From Desulfomonilaceae bacterium (GTDB lineage Bacteria > Desulfobacterota > Desulfomonilia > Desulfomonilales > Desulfomonilaceae): 64,000 nucleotides of DNA. The stretch covers positions 282,694 to 346,693 of the forward strand of contig JBAZSD010000001.1 of the NCBI GenBank assembly GCA_041662605.1. Reading direction: 5' to 3'. Below, in pieces: positions 34,705-44,071 of this stretch (position 1 is the first letter of the stretch; each line of letters begins with the position of its first letter). The notes beneath the pieces are model-generated. The model was not told where the DNA came from and searched no databases. It saw only the letters and a list, made by a program, of their open reading frames with translations. A program made the translations under genes and the position numbers.

Positions 34705-35037
34705 AAGGATTCAATTCATGAACGCCTGTCCGATGTACAACGACTATATTTCTCTAAACGATTTGCCGGAGCGCGGGTAAAAGGGTCTACCGAGGTAACG
34801 ATTCTTGATGTCCCTGACGCTTTAGTGGCATTGCTAAAATTCCCTGGCCCAATAAAAGCATTGGGAACGATTACTGAAGGTCAGTTTATGGGATTTGGCT
34901 TTTCTAAGGATTCGCCTGAGTTGCGATCTTCCTTCAATGAATTCCTGGGTAAAATCACGAAAGGCGGATAACTGGGAAGGCTTATTCGAGTATATTATCC
35001 AGCTATGAAACATTATTTTCCGGACGCCGTTAAGTAA
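34705..35037 (+). pseudogene. Relic of a family 3 solute-binding protein
   Basis: A plus-strand frame without a start codon reads DVQRLYFSKRFAGARVKG, then VTILDVPDALVALLKFPG, GTITEGQFMGFGFSKDS and FNEFLGKITKGG, a stop at 34969, and YYPAMKHYFPDAVK to a second stop. The order LDVPDAL, GFGFSKDSPELRSSFNEFL, YYP, YFP is that of the C-terminal half of bacterial type 3 solute-binding domains. The N-terminal half and the start are missing, and a Tyr codon seems to have become TAA. It ends 13 bases before the hybrid kinase gene. Confidence 0.7.
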
Positions 35038-35050
35038 TCAAGGAAAACGT

Positions 35051-38000
35051 ATGCCCACCGAGCCCAAAAAAGTCTCGAACGGTCAAGAAAAGTTACGCGC
35101 GTCCGTCTTGGTTTTTGTTGCAATTCTGTTGTTTTTTTACGCTGCAACAGCCTACATCCTGTTTCGTCTTTACCAAACGTCTTCTCAGCTTGTTGAAGCC
35201 AGGAAATCTTCCTTCGCACAGGAGTGTAGTGGCAAAGCCGCTATACTGGATGAGTATCTGACTCAGCGGATCACTGACTTGCAATCAATTGCGGCAAGCC
35301 AGCCCCTTAGTTCTTATTATCACAGCAAATCTCTGGGCATGTCCAAAGAATACGGACTCTCGGTAGCCATTCAGAGTATTGATGATGAATTCAACAGACT
35401 GCAAAGAATGGTCAAATCAGACAATTATCTGGTGTTTAGAGGGTTGGCTTTTTTTGACATCGGAGAGAATCAAGTCATTGCAAAAAGCCTCTCCTTTGGG
35501 GACATAAGCTGGATCGACAAACCACTGTTCGGCGGCGCTCATGAAATCATGAAATTTCCTGGAGGGGGCCTCGGATTTGTTTCTCGAGGGAATAAAAGTT
35601 CGATTTTCTTATATTCAGCTTTCAGATATCGAGACAAAAACAAAGGGTACCTTCTTCTGGAACTGGAGCCGGACGCGATCAGAAAGAAGATCCAGCTTAG
35701 CGGGCCCCAGACAGACGATAATTTCAGCGGCTTAGTAGATTCGAATGGGACCATTTTCTTGGGGCCTCCTCCCCTAGTGGGTAAAAATCTCGCGAGTCTT
35801 GCGATTCTCCCGTCTTCCTTTCCCGATGACGGCCTAAGTGAGTCTACCTGGCCGGCTAAAGGTCAAGGCGCAGCCACCCCTGTTCTAATCGCCATGGAAA
35901 AATCAATGGGTGGGGCCATTCATTTGCTCACGGTAGCTCCCAGGTTTAGACATTTGGCCGGTTACTCTTATTCCCTCTGGGTAGCCATCGTGGTGATCTT
36001 GATGGGTGGCCTCCTGGTTGGTTTGGCGTTGATTCGCAAGAGTTATAGCGAACGTCAGGAGTTTTACAGGCGCCTATCGGACGCATATGGCTCTCTTGAG
36101 CGCCGCGTGGAGGAAAGGACAGCGGATCTCGCTAAAACCAATGAAAATTTATTGAAGGAAATTGGCGTGCGTGAAAGGGCGCAAGAAGCTCTAAAACAGA
36201 GTGAGGAGAAATACAGACAATTTGTAGAGAATGCCAATGACATCCTATATCGGACTGATTCTAACGGCAATTTCTCGTTTGTAAACCCAGTAGCATTGAG
36301 AATTTTTGGCTATAATCTGGAAGAACTTATCGGGAGACATTTCTCAGAATTAATTCCTGAAGAAAATGTCGCTGAAGTGCGAAAATTTTACGAATCCCAG
36401 TTAGCCAATAGAAGATCGAATACATATTATGAATTCCCAGCGACAAGGAAGGATGGCTCCGTAATCTGGATCGGACAAAACGTTCAATTTTTGTCCGAAG
36501 GCAAGCAGGTCATCGGTTTTCAGGCAATAGCGAGAAACATCACTGACAGAAAGCGAACTGAGGACGAACTTCGGTGGAAAGAAGCCCTTCTGAGACATAT
36601 GTCGAGTTCTTCTCCTCTCGCTTATCTCGTGGTGGATCACAAAACAGATCGGATCCTGTATTTCAACAATCGCTTTTGTGAAATATGGGGTATCCAGAGT
36701 CTCGAATACCCAATCAGGCAGGGAAAAATTAGAAACAGCGATATAATTGCTACATTCGCGGGCATGGTAAAGGAGCCTCAGGCTTTTTCGGAATCATGCG
36801 TTTCTCTCCAGTCAGCCGATGCGCGCAGTATCCTGGAAGACGAAATTGATCTTGTGGACGGGAGGGCAATAAGACGCTTCAGCGCTGAAATCCGTGACGA
36901 CAAGGACAATTACTGGGGGCGCTTTTATATCTATGAAGATATCACAGAGCGCAGAAAAGCCATGGAGACCCTTAGGCTGGCGAACGAATTTCAAAAAAGA
37001 TTACTCTCCACAGCGGCTACAGCGATAGTCACTGTCGACGCTGAGCGCAGAATTACAAGTGTAAATGATGAGTTCTGTTTAATAACCGGATTCAACCCCG
37101 ATGAAATTATTGGTCAGCCTTGTACGATTTTCGCCGTTGAGCCATGCGAAAGCCATTGTTCACTTTTCTCGCCGGAAAGGTCTGGGCCAATTTTTAGGCA
37201 GCATTGTTCTGTGAGAAGCAAGAATGGACAAGTTTTGACCATACTGAAAAACGCCGATCTGATGGTTGATGAATCGGGAAAAATCGTTGGAGGTATAGAA
37301 TCATTTATAGACGTCACCGAGTTAATTGCAGCCAGAGAAAAAGCTCTCGCTGCCAACGTCGCCAAGAGCGCTTTTCTAGCTAATATGAGCCACGAGATCC
37401 GAACACCTATGAATGGGATTATAGGGATGACGGAACTCGCCCTAAATACCTCCCTAACCCATGAACAGCGTGAATATTTAGATCTGGTAATGATTTCAGC
37501 CGATTCCCTGTTAAAAATTATTAATGACGTACTGGACTTTTCCAAAATTGAGGCGGGCAAGATAGATCTGGAATTGCTGGACTTTAACCTTCGAGAATAT
37601 CTGGAAGACTTGGTGAGAACAATCTCTGTGCAGGCCCGCGCCAAAGACATCGAGGTGGCCTGTCACGTTCTGCCGGATGTCCCCCAACTGGTGATCGGAG
37701 ATTATGAACGCTTGAGACAGATCGTCGTGAACATAATGTCTAACGCCATAAAGTTTACGCAAAGCGGTGAAGTCGTCTTGAGAGTTGAGAACCAGTCTAT
37801 TCATGAAGATGAAGTGGTCTTGCATTTTTCGATTTCCGATTCCGGGATCGGCATTCCCCATGAAAGATTGGAAAAGATATTTCAACCGTTTGAGCAAGTT
37901 GACGCTACGACTACAAGAAAATTCGGAGGCACCGGATTGGGCCTCGCTATAGCGTCCCGACTGGTGGAAATGATGGGAGGCAGGCTTTGGGTCGAAAGCG

Positions 38001-38935
38001 AGCTTGGCAAAGGAAGCGTGTTCCACTTTTCCGGACGCTTTGGAATCCAAAAAAGGCGAAAAACAAGTGTAGTCCCATCAGAAGTAGCAGGACTAAAGAA
38101 TGTGAGGGTTTTGGTGGTCGACGACAATGCGACCAACAGGGCGATTCTTAAGGATACACTCGTGAGTTGGGATATGACGCCGACAATGGTGGAGGGAGGG
38201 CTTCAGGCCCTTGAGGTTATAAAACAATCCGAAATTGATGACTTACTATTCGCCCTGATTCTTCTCGATGTGCAAATGCCCGGAATGGACGGCGTTGAAC
38301 TCGCCCGCCAAATCAAACTTGACGCAAAAATGTCGAACGTGCCTATTATAATGATGACTTCCGCAGGAAGACCGGACAATATGAAAAAGTTGAGAAATAT
38401 GGGGGTTTCCGAATACCTCGTCAAACCCATCAAGCAATCACAACTGTTTGACAAGCTCGTCTCGGTGTTGAGTTCAAGAAGATTAGTTGAAAGTCCAATG
38501 ACGTTTCCACCTCATAACCTTATACCTGAAAGCAAACACTGCTTGAGAATACTTTTGGCGGAGGATAATCCGATTAACCAAAAGCTTACCATTCGATTGC
38601 TCGAAAAGGTAGGCCACTCTGTTAAGCTCGCCAAAACAGGAAAAGAAGCAGTAGAAGCTTTGAAACTGGAAAAATTCGACATAGTTCTTATGGATATTCA
38701 GATGCCCGAAATGGATGGTTTCGAGGCGACGGCTACCATTCGTATAAATGAGGAACGTTCGGGTTTTCACACGCCTATAATAGCAATGACCGCTCACGCC
38801 TTGAAAGGTGACAGAGAGAGGTGTTTGGACGCAGGAATGGACGGTTACGTGTCAAAACCTATACAGTTCAGGGAACTCATAGAAACCATTGAGAGTCTTG
38901 CGCCAAATTGTGGAGCTCCCAAGCTCAATGATTAA
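35051..38935 (+). CDS. Hybrid sensor histidine kinase with PAS domains and two receivers
   Basis: 1294 residues. A membrane helix (about 18-38) and a second near 310-330 enclose a periplasmic sensor region, probably Cache-like. After a coiled coil come three PAS-type modules (about 390-510, 525-640 and 650-765). Next are the HisKA box SHEIRTPMNGIIGMTELAL (His near 780) and the HATPase domain with NAIKFTQSGEV, DSGIGIP and GGTGLGLAI. Two receivers follow: one with VVDDN and LLDVQMPGMDG (Asp near 1072), the second with AEDNPINQ and LMDIQMPEMDG (Asp near 1213). It senses a signal at the membrane and relays phosphate internally. No HPt domain or output regulator is adjacent. A solute-binding-protein relic lies just upstream. 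Confidence 0.93.
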   Translation: MPTEPKKVSNGQEKLRASVLVFVAILLFFYAATAYILFRLYQTSSQLVEARKSSFAQECSGKAAILDEYLTQRITDLQSIAASQPLSSYYHSKSLGMSKEYGLSVAIQSIDDEFNRLQRMVKSDNYLVFRGLAFFDIGENQVIAKSLSFGDISWIDKPLFGGAHEIMKFPGGGLGFVSRGNKSSIFLYSAFRYRDKNKGYLLLELEPDAIRKKIQLSGPQTDDNFSGLVDSNGTIFLGPPPLVGKNLASLAILPSSFPDDGLSESTWPAKGQGAATPVLIAMEKSMGGAIHLLTVAPRFRHLAGYSYSLWVAIVVILMGGLLVGLALIRKSYSERQEFYRRLSDAYGSLERRVEERTADLAKTNENLLKEIGVRERAQEALKQSEEKYRQFVENANDILYRTDSNGNFSFVNPVALRIFGYNLEELIGRHFSELIPEENVAEVRKFYESQLANRRSNTYYEFPATRKDGSVIWIGQNVQFLSEGKQVIGFQAIARNITDRKRTEDELRWKEALLRHMSSSSPLAYLVVDHKTDRILYFNNRFCEIWGIQSLEYPIRQGKIRNSDIIATFAGMVKEPQAFSESCVSLQSADARSILEDEIDLVDGRAIRRFSAEIRDDKDNYWGRFYIYEDITERRKAMETLRLANEFQKRLLSTAATAIVTVDAERRITSVNDEFCLITGFNPDEIIGQPCTIFAVEPCESHCSLFSPERSGPIFRQHCSVRSKNGQVLTILKNADLMVDESGKIVGGIESFIDVTELIAAREKALAANVAKSAFLANMSHEIRTPMNGIIGMTELALNTSLTHEQREYLDLVMISADSLLKIINDVLDFSKIEAGKIDLELLDFNLREYLEDLVRTISVQARAKDIEVACHVLPDVPQLVIGDYERLRQIVVNIMSNAIKFTQSGEVVLRVENQSIHEDEVVLHFSISDSGIGIPHERLEKIFQPFEQVDATTTRKFGGTGLGLAIASRLVEMMGGRLWVESELGKGSVFHFSGRFGIQKRRKTSVVPSEVAGLKNVRVLVVDDNATNRAILKDTLVSWDMTPTMVEGGLQALEVIKQSEIDDLLFALILLDVQMPGMDGVELARQIKLDAKMSNVPIIMMTSAGRPDNMKKLRNMGVSEYLVKPIKQSQLFDKLVSVLSSRRLVESPMTFPPHNLIPESKHCLRILLAEDNPINQKLTIRLLEKVGHSVKLAKTGKEAVEALKLEKFDIVLMDIQMPEMDGFEATATIRINEERSGFHTPIIAMTAHALKGDRERCLDAGMDGYVSKPIQFRELIETIESLAPNCGAPKLND

Positions 38936-38983
38936 TTGGGCTTCTCCATGTTCATAACATCACAGGAAAGGAGTAGTCGAAAA

Positions 38984-40618
38984 ATGCATCGGCGAAACAG
39001 CATAACGGTCTCTATGACATTTGTAGTGGCCATTACGTTAGCCTTGGTCGTTTGTTCCTCTGATCCCTCGGCAGCCCAACAAAAGAAGCCGAACTTCATC
39101 ATGATTATGACTGATGACGTGGGCTGGGGTGATCTGGGGTGCTATGGAGGTGGCGAAAACCGTGGTTGCCCCACGCCTAACCTGGACCGAATCGCATCAG
39201 AGGGAATGCGCTTCACAAACTATTATGGGCAGGCAAGCTGTACAGCGGGCCGGGCTTCATTCATAACCGGCAGGATCCCAATAAGGACAGCTCTTTCCAC
39301 AGTTCTGGCCCCGGGCGACCTGAACGGTTTAAAAAAAGAGGACCCGACCATAGCTGAGGCGCTCAAAAAACTTGGCTATCAAACGGCTCAGTGGGGTAAA
39401 TGGCATCTGGGCGACCGCCCTGAAACATTCCCGATTGAACACGGTTTCGATGAAATGCGTTACATGCTGCCTTATTACGCCGGCGTGTACGCCTATGACT
39501 ATCTTCCTTTGCAGCCGGATTTCCCGATACATAACAAGAAATTTATGGAAGCGTGGGGCAAGGTCAACCTGAGCCAATGGGAAGGAAAAGCAGGGGAACC
39601 TGCCAAAGTGGTAAAAAAGAAATTCAGCTACGAAGACCTTGCTACTGTTGATGATGTCATTCGCGAAGACGCTGTGAATTACATCCAGAAACACGCTAAA
39701 GATGACAAACCTTTTTTCATGTACCTCTGTTTCATGAAAGTGCACAACCCCAACAATCCGTCCCCGCGTTTCAAAGGCAAATCGCCAGGTGGTGGCCGTT
39801 ATCTCGACGCACTGATGGAACTTGACGACAACTCGGGTCAAATAATGCAGGCCGTGCGTGACGCCGGTATAGCGGAGAACACCCTGGTTGTGTGGACCAC
39901 CGACAATGGGGCATGGGTGGACGCTTGGCCTGACGCGGGCTACACTCCTTTTCGCGGCATGAAGGGAAGTTCCTATGAGGGTGGCTATCGTGTCCCCGCT
40001 ATGGCATGGTGGCCTGGGCACATAACACCCGGAACAACAGCCAACCAGATGATGTCTCACATGGACTGGTGGCCTACCTTTGTCAAACTGGCGGGAGGAA
40101 CGCCTCCGACTCGTATTTTTAAAGATAATAACGGCAAAGACATCGTGTTTGATGGCGTTGAAAACAGCGACTTCATTCTGAGTAAAGGACCGTCCAACAG
40201 AGACCATTTTTTCTATGTAACTGATTTGGCGTTTGGTGGTTTGCGAGTAAACAACTTCAAACTACTGTATACAGCCAAAGACACATGGCTGGGGCCTAAT
40301 CTGAATCTTGCATTCCCAGCGCTTTACAATCTCTGGTGGGATCCCGGTGAACAATATGACGCTGTTTTTAATGGAGCCGCTCCGACACGAGGCGACCTGA
40401 AAACCTCTCCCGGGCGATTCTCAGGAGAAGATCATGGCTGGATAGTTGAACTGTCCCAACCCTATTTCGATCAATTTTTTTCAGAGTTAATGACCTGTCC
40501 CAATCGGCCCACACTGCCTACGGCCGGCTCGATGAGCGAGTTGGTAAATGAGTTTAACAACCCGCCTGGCATGAAACGCCTCTTCGAACTGATGGAGCCA
40601 TCCTCCCAGAAGAAGTAG
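38984..40618 (+). CDS. Sulfatase (arylsulfatase-type, formylglycine)
   Basis: 544 residues from the ATG at 38984, which has AGGAG 10 bases before it; the frame is open from 38936. A signal peptide (TFVVAITLALVVCSSDPSAAQ) sends it to the periplasm. The N-terminal metal site is IMIMTDDVGWGDLG. The active-site motif is CTAGR (C86 of this start), a C-x-A-x-R variant in which the cysteine is expected to become formylglycine. WGKWHLG and TTDNGAW complete the family pattern. It hydrolyses sulfate esters; the substrate is unknown. It follows the hybrid kinase by 48 bases and may be controlled with it. Confidence 0.92.
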   Translation: MHRRNSITVSMTFVVAITLALVVCSSDPSAAQQKKPNFIMIMTDDVGWGDLGCYGGGENRGCPTPNLDRIASEGMRFTNYYGQASCTAGRASFITGRIPIRTALSTVLAPGDLNGLKKEDPTIAEALKKLGYQTAQWGKWHLGDRPETFPIEHGFDEMRYMLPYYAGVYAYDYLPLQPDFPIHNKKFMEAWGKVNLSQWEGKAGEPAKVVKKKFSYEDLATVDDVIREDAVNYIQKHAKDDKPFFMYLCFMKVHNPNNPSPRFKGKSPGGGRYLDALMELDDNSGQIMQAVRDAGIAENTLVVWTTDNGAWVDAWPDAGYTPFRGMKGSSYEGGYRVPAMAWWPGHITPGTTANQMMSHMDWWPTFVKLAGGTPPTRIFKDNNGKDIVFDGVENSDFILSKGPSNRDHFFYVTDLAFGGLRVNNFKLLYTAKDTWLGPNLNLAFPALYNLWWDPGEQYDAVFNGAAPTRGDLKTSPGRFSGEDHGWIVELSQPYFDQFFSELMTCPNRPTLPTAGSMSELVNEFNNPPGMKRLFELMEPSSQKK

Positions 40619-40639
40619 CGCTTTTCGCAAGATCCATTC

Positions 40640-40670
40640 CTGCGTGGCGAGGTTTAACCTCGTCACACAG
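40640..40670 (+). terminator. Hairpin after the sulfatase gene
   Basis: GTGGCGAGGTT and AACCTCGTCAC form a near-perfect palindrome 26-48 bases after the stop. Only a weak T-rich stretch follows, so it is a possible terminator rather than a clear one. Confidence 0.45.
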
Positions 40671-40790
40671 CCTCCTTTATTAGACAGAAGCTGAGCCGAC
40701 GCTTCAACTCTTGGAATAAATGTATTAAATTGTATATCGGGGATGTGAGACGTCATACGTCATTACAATGTTACACATAAGAGGCTAGCG

Positions 40791-41975
40791 TTGAAAAAAC
40801 TTATATATTTGGCTGTCATTATTGCGGCGCTCTCCGCAAGTTACTTTCTTTTCTGGCGCTCGACAGACCAGAATACTACGTCTCAATATGTTACCGTTCC
40901 AGTCGAAAAGGGCACGCTTAAAGCAGAGATAAATTCTACCGGCACTATAAAACCCAGGGTCGAAGTACAGGTAGGGAGCCAGGTTTCCGGAACAATAAAA
41001 AAACTTTACGCTGATTTCGAGTCTGTGGTCAAAGAGGGACAACTCATCGCTCTCATAGACCCCGATACTTACGCAGCGAAGGTTCAGCAGATGAAAGCAA
41101 ACCTTCTGTCGGCAAAAGCCGGACTCCTAAAATCAGAGGTCTCGGTGGTAGACCAGGTACGGACTCTACACCGGAAAGAGGAGCTGGTAAAAACGCACGC
41201 CATCAGCCAACAAGACTACGATACTGCGGAAACCAATGTTGAAGCCGCCAAGGCCCAGGTGGAAGTTGACAAAGCCACGGTGAGCCAGATTGAAGCGAAT
41301 TTAAAGGAGGCTGAGCTTCAACTGAACTATACGAGGATCATTGCGCCGGTTAATGGTGTGGTAACGGCGAGAAATATGGATGTCGGGCAGACCGTAACAG
41401 CCAGCTTTCAAACGCCGGTTCTCTTCAGGATAGCCGAGGATCTAACGCGGATGCAAGTCTACACGAGTGTCGATGAAGCCGATATCGGCCGGGTTAAGAA
41501 TGGACAGACAGCCGTCTTCACGGTCCCGGCCTTTCCAGATGATACTTTCACCGCATCAGTGACTCAGATCCGTAATGACCCCCAGATACAACAGAATGTC
41601 GTTACCTACAATGTGATTCTTGATGTGGACAATGATGATCTGAAACTTAGACCCGGTATGACAACTACAGTTCAGATACTCATCAATGAAGTTAAAGACG
41701 CTGTTATGGTTCCAGATCAAGCCTTCCTGTTTTCTCCGCGGGATAAGACAAAAGTGACTTCTGACGTTCCTCCACTGAAGGCGGGCCAACGGCGTCTCTG
41801 GAAACTTGAAGGCAACGATTCATTATTACCGGTAAATGTGGACATAGGAGTCATCGGAACAGGCATGACCCAAATTGTCTCCGACCGTTTGAAACCTGGT
41901 GACAGGGTCGTTGTTGAAGAAATTGCCGGTAAAAAACAAGGTCCCGCTTCTTCAGGTCTGCGGTTCAGGTTTTAA
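40791..41975 (+). CDS. MacA-like membrane fusion protein (HlyD family)
   Basis: 394 residues from a TTG start. An N-terminal helix anchors it (KKLIYLAVIIAALSASYFLFW). The lipoyl-like half motif GTIKPRVEVQVGSQVSGTIKKLYADF is followed by a coiled-coil hairpin (about 95-185), the second lipoyl half ELQLNYTRIIAPVNGVVTARNMDVGQTV and a beta-barrel domain. This is the layout of MacA-type periplasmic adaptors, which link an inner-membrane ABC pump to TolC. The permease partner is the next gene, 32 bases on. No ATPase or TolC gene is adjacent. Confidence 0.9.
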   Translation: MKKLIYLAVIIAALSASYFLFWRSTDQNTTSQYVTVPVEKGTLKAEINSTGTIKPRVEVQVGSQVSGTIKKLYADFESVVKEGQLIALIDPDTYAAKVQQMKANLLSAKAGLLKSEVSVVDQVRTLHRKEELVKTHAISQQDYDTAETNVEAAKAQVEVDKATVSQIEANLKEAELQLNYTRIIAPVNGVVTARNMDVGQTVTASFQTPVLFRIAEDLTRMQVYTSVDEADIGRVKNGQTAVFTVPAFPDDTFTASVTQIRNDPQIQQNVVTYNVILDVDNDDLKLRPGMTTTVQILINEVKDAVMVPDQAFLFSPRDKTKVTSDVPPLKAGQRRLWKLEGNDSLLPVNVDIGVIGTGMTQIVSDRLKPGDRVVVEEIAGKKQGPASSGLRFRF

Positions 41976-42007
41976 CATGACGCAATTGACGACACTGGTT
42001 CACAACT

Positions 42008-43237
42008 ATGATTAGTCCACTTGACGGTGTGAAAATCGCTGTCGAAGCCCTAAGGGTAAATGTCATGCGTTCGCTCCTCACCATGCTCGGCATTGTGATT
42101 GGTGTTGGAGCTGTTATCGTAATGGTCGCCGTCGGCGCCGGCGCCCGCGAAATGATAGGTGATCAGATTCGTTCCATCGGGAGCAATCTTATTATAGTAG
42201 TGCCGGGAGCCACCGTCCAGGGTGGGGCCCGTCTTGGTTCAGGGACGGTTCACACACTCAAAGCTTCCGATGCGGAGGCCATATTAAAGGAATGCCCAGC
42301 GGTAAAATATGCTGCCCCCATGTGGGGGAACGTCACCCAGGTCGTTTATGGAAATCGCAACTGGCAAACCCGCGTCTCAGGGACCAGCGAAAATAATTTT
42401 CTCATCCGGGACTGGAACATCAATCAGGGGCGCATGTTCACCAAGGAAGAAGAAAAACGTGCGGCCAAGGTTGTGGTAATGGGCAAAACGGTTGTGGAAA
42501 ACCTTTTTGGTGACACTTTTCCTCTGGGTAAAGTTGTGAGGATCAAGGCCGTGCCATTTACAGTAGTCGGGGTCCTTGATCGGAAAGGACAATCCCCAAG
42601 GGGCGACGACCAGGATGATGTAGTCTTTACGCCGCTTAGAACGTCTCAATACAGGCTCTTTGGCACTCCTTTTACAGATGAAATCCAGGCCATAATAGTG
42701 CAAGCGAAAGACATATCGCTTATCCAGGAAGCGGAAAAGCAAGTCGATGACTTGCTCATCCGGCGTCACAAGATAGGCAAGAATCAGGAAAAGGATTTTA
42801 CCATTAAAAACTTGACCGAAATCCTGGCCACAGCGCAAAAGAGCCTCAACATAATGACCACTCTCCTGGGCGCTATCGCCGCTATTTCACTCCTCGTCGG
42901 CGGAATCGGAATAATGAACATCATGATGGTTTCCGTCACTGAACGCACTCGGGAGATAGGAATTCGCATGGCAGTGGGAGCGAGATCAGCCGACATACTG
43001 TGGCAGTTTCTCATTGAAGCGGTTGTTCTAACAATGAATGGAGGATTGATAGGCGCGATAATCGGCATATTTGGAGCGTTCATTTTTGCGAGATCAAGCG
43101 GCTGGCCCGCGTCCATTGATCCGTTTACCGTGTTGACGGCAATATTCTTTTCAGCGGCAGTCGGAGTATTTTTTGGCTTTTATCCGGCTTATAAGGCGTC
43201 AAGATTGCATCCAATTGAAGCTCTACGCCATGAATAA
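42008..43237 (+). CDS. MacB-type ABC permease without ATPase domain
   Basis: 409 residues: a first helix (SLLTMLGIVIGVGAVIVMVAVGAGA), a periplasmic MacB_PCD domain (about 50-250) and three C-terminal helices with the FtsX signature TERTREIGIRMAVGARSADILWQFLIEA and GFYPAYKASRLHPIEALRHE. True MacB carries its own N-terminal ATPase; this protein is the permease part only, as in the split versions of the family. It works with the adaptor gene upstream. The ATPase gene that usually sits between or after them is absent here. Confidence 0.9.
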   Translation: MISPLDGVKIAVEALRVNVMRSLLTMLGIVIGVGAVIVMVAVGAGAREMIGDQIRSIGSNLIIVVPGATVQGGARLGSGTVHTLKASDAEAILKECPAVKYAAPMWGNVTQVVYGNRNWQTRVSGTSENNFLIRDWNINQGRMFTKEEEKRAAKVVVMGKTVVENLFGDTFPLGKVVRIKAVPFTVVGVLDRKGQSPRGDDQDDVVFTPLRTSQYRLFGTPFTDEIQAIIVQAKDISLIQEAEKQVDDLLIRRHKIGKNQEKDFTIKNLTEILATAQKSLNIMTTLLGAIAAISLLVGGIGIMNIMMVSVTERTREIGIRMAVGARSADILWQFLIEAVVLTMNGGLIGAIIGIFGAFIFARSSGWPASIDPFTVLTAIFFSAAVGVFFGFYPAYKASRLHPIEALRHE

Positions 43238-43399
43238 GCCGCAATGAGAATTGGTTTTCACATTTAATCCTCTGTTAAGCAAGGTTTGAATTCACAAGAT
43301 TTGACGATTACTGACAGAACAAGTAGAATTCAATTCCGGTTTTATTGTACTAATAAATATCGTAGATTATATTTTAAATGAGCCTATAGGAGGGACAAT

Positions 43400-43744
43400 A
43401 TGAAAAAGGTCGCGGTTGTGGGATGTGGCGCTTATATGGAGAGCGGTTACGGCTGCCCTGGAGAATGGCGATGCCTCAAGGCCGCCGCTTTAGGTGAAGG
43501 GAGTTTCAATGAACCGTCTTCAGTCGTTGCGTTTGTCACTTGTGAGTGTCCAGGGAGAACCGTAATTCCCACTTTGGGTATGGCGGCAAAACTTTCTGAA
43601 CTCAAACCTGACGTGATTCATTTCAGTTCGTGCATGGCATCGGCGAAACCTGACTGCCCCTATTTCAAACCCGAGGACCTTGCAAAAATGTTACAGGAAA
43701 AGACAGGTATCCCGGTAATATTGGGTACACACGACTATCACTAG
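43400..43744 (+). CDS. CGGC-domain protein, predicted metal binding
   Basis: 114 residues with GGAGG 8 bases before the ATG. The sequence KKVAVVGCGAYMESGYGCPGEWRCLKAA and the later HFSSCMASAKPDCPYF fit the CGGC domain family, small Cys-rich proteins predicted to bind metal. It contains eight or more cysteines in 114 residues. It is probably cytoplasmic, since there is no signal. The family's function is unknown. It stands between the MacAB-like pair and the convergent efflux operon. Confidence 0.82.
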   Translation: MKKVAVVGCGAYMESGYGCPGEWRCLKAAALGEGSFNEPSSVVAFVTCECPGRTVIPTLGMAAKLSELKPDVIHFSSCMASAKPDCPYFKPEDLAKMLQEKTGIPVILGTHDYH

Positions 43745-43753
43745 AACGGGGTT

Positions 43754-44071
43754 TTAGTGAGAAAGCTTCAGGGTAATTACCCCGGCGATGATAAGTATCA
43801 CGCCGAGGTATTTCCCCAATCCGGCGACGTCTCCAAAGAACCACACGCCTACAAGAAATGTTCCGCCTGCTCCGATGCCAGTCCAAACAGCGTAAGAAGT
43901 GCCGATCGGGATTTGCTTTTGGGCCAGCCAGAGCAACGCTCCACTGATTATCATGGATACTATGGCTAAACCAATCCCAAACAAACGTCGATCTGAACCC
44001 TGAGCCAGTTTCAGACCGATAGGCCAACCTATTTCAAATAATCCGGCAAAAACCAGATATATCCAACTCAC
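43754..44071 (-). CDS. SMR-family exporter, Gdx/SugE type
   Basis: 105 residues with four membrane helices. The start MSWIYLVFAGLFEIGWPIGLK includes the essential glutamate of SMR pumps (residue 13), and GTSYAVWTGIGAGG is the family signature. Overall it is closest to SugE/Gdx, which exports guanidinium ion in exchange for protons. It starts at a GTG that overlaps the stop of the RND pump gene (GTGA), so the two are translationally coupled. Homo-dimer function is expected. Substrate by similarity only; I see no guanidine riboswitch upstream of the operon. Confidence 0.9.
   Translation of the reverse strand: MSWIYLVFAGLFEIGWPIGLKLAQGSDRRLFGIGLAIVSMIISGALLWLAQKQIPIGTSYAVWTGIGAGGTFLVGVWFFGDVAGLGKYLGVILIIAGVITLKLSH

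Noticed and set aside
39329..40207. 292-codon open frame opposite the sulfatase gene
   Set aside because: It lies wholly inside a well-supported gene, has no ribosome binding site and its translation shows no domain.
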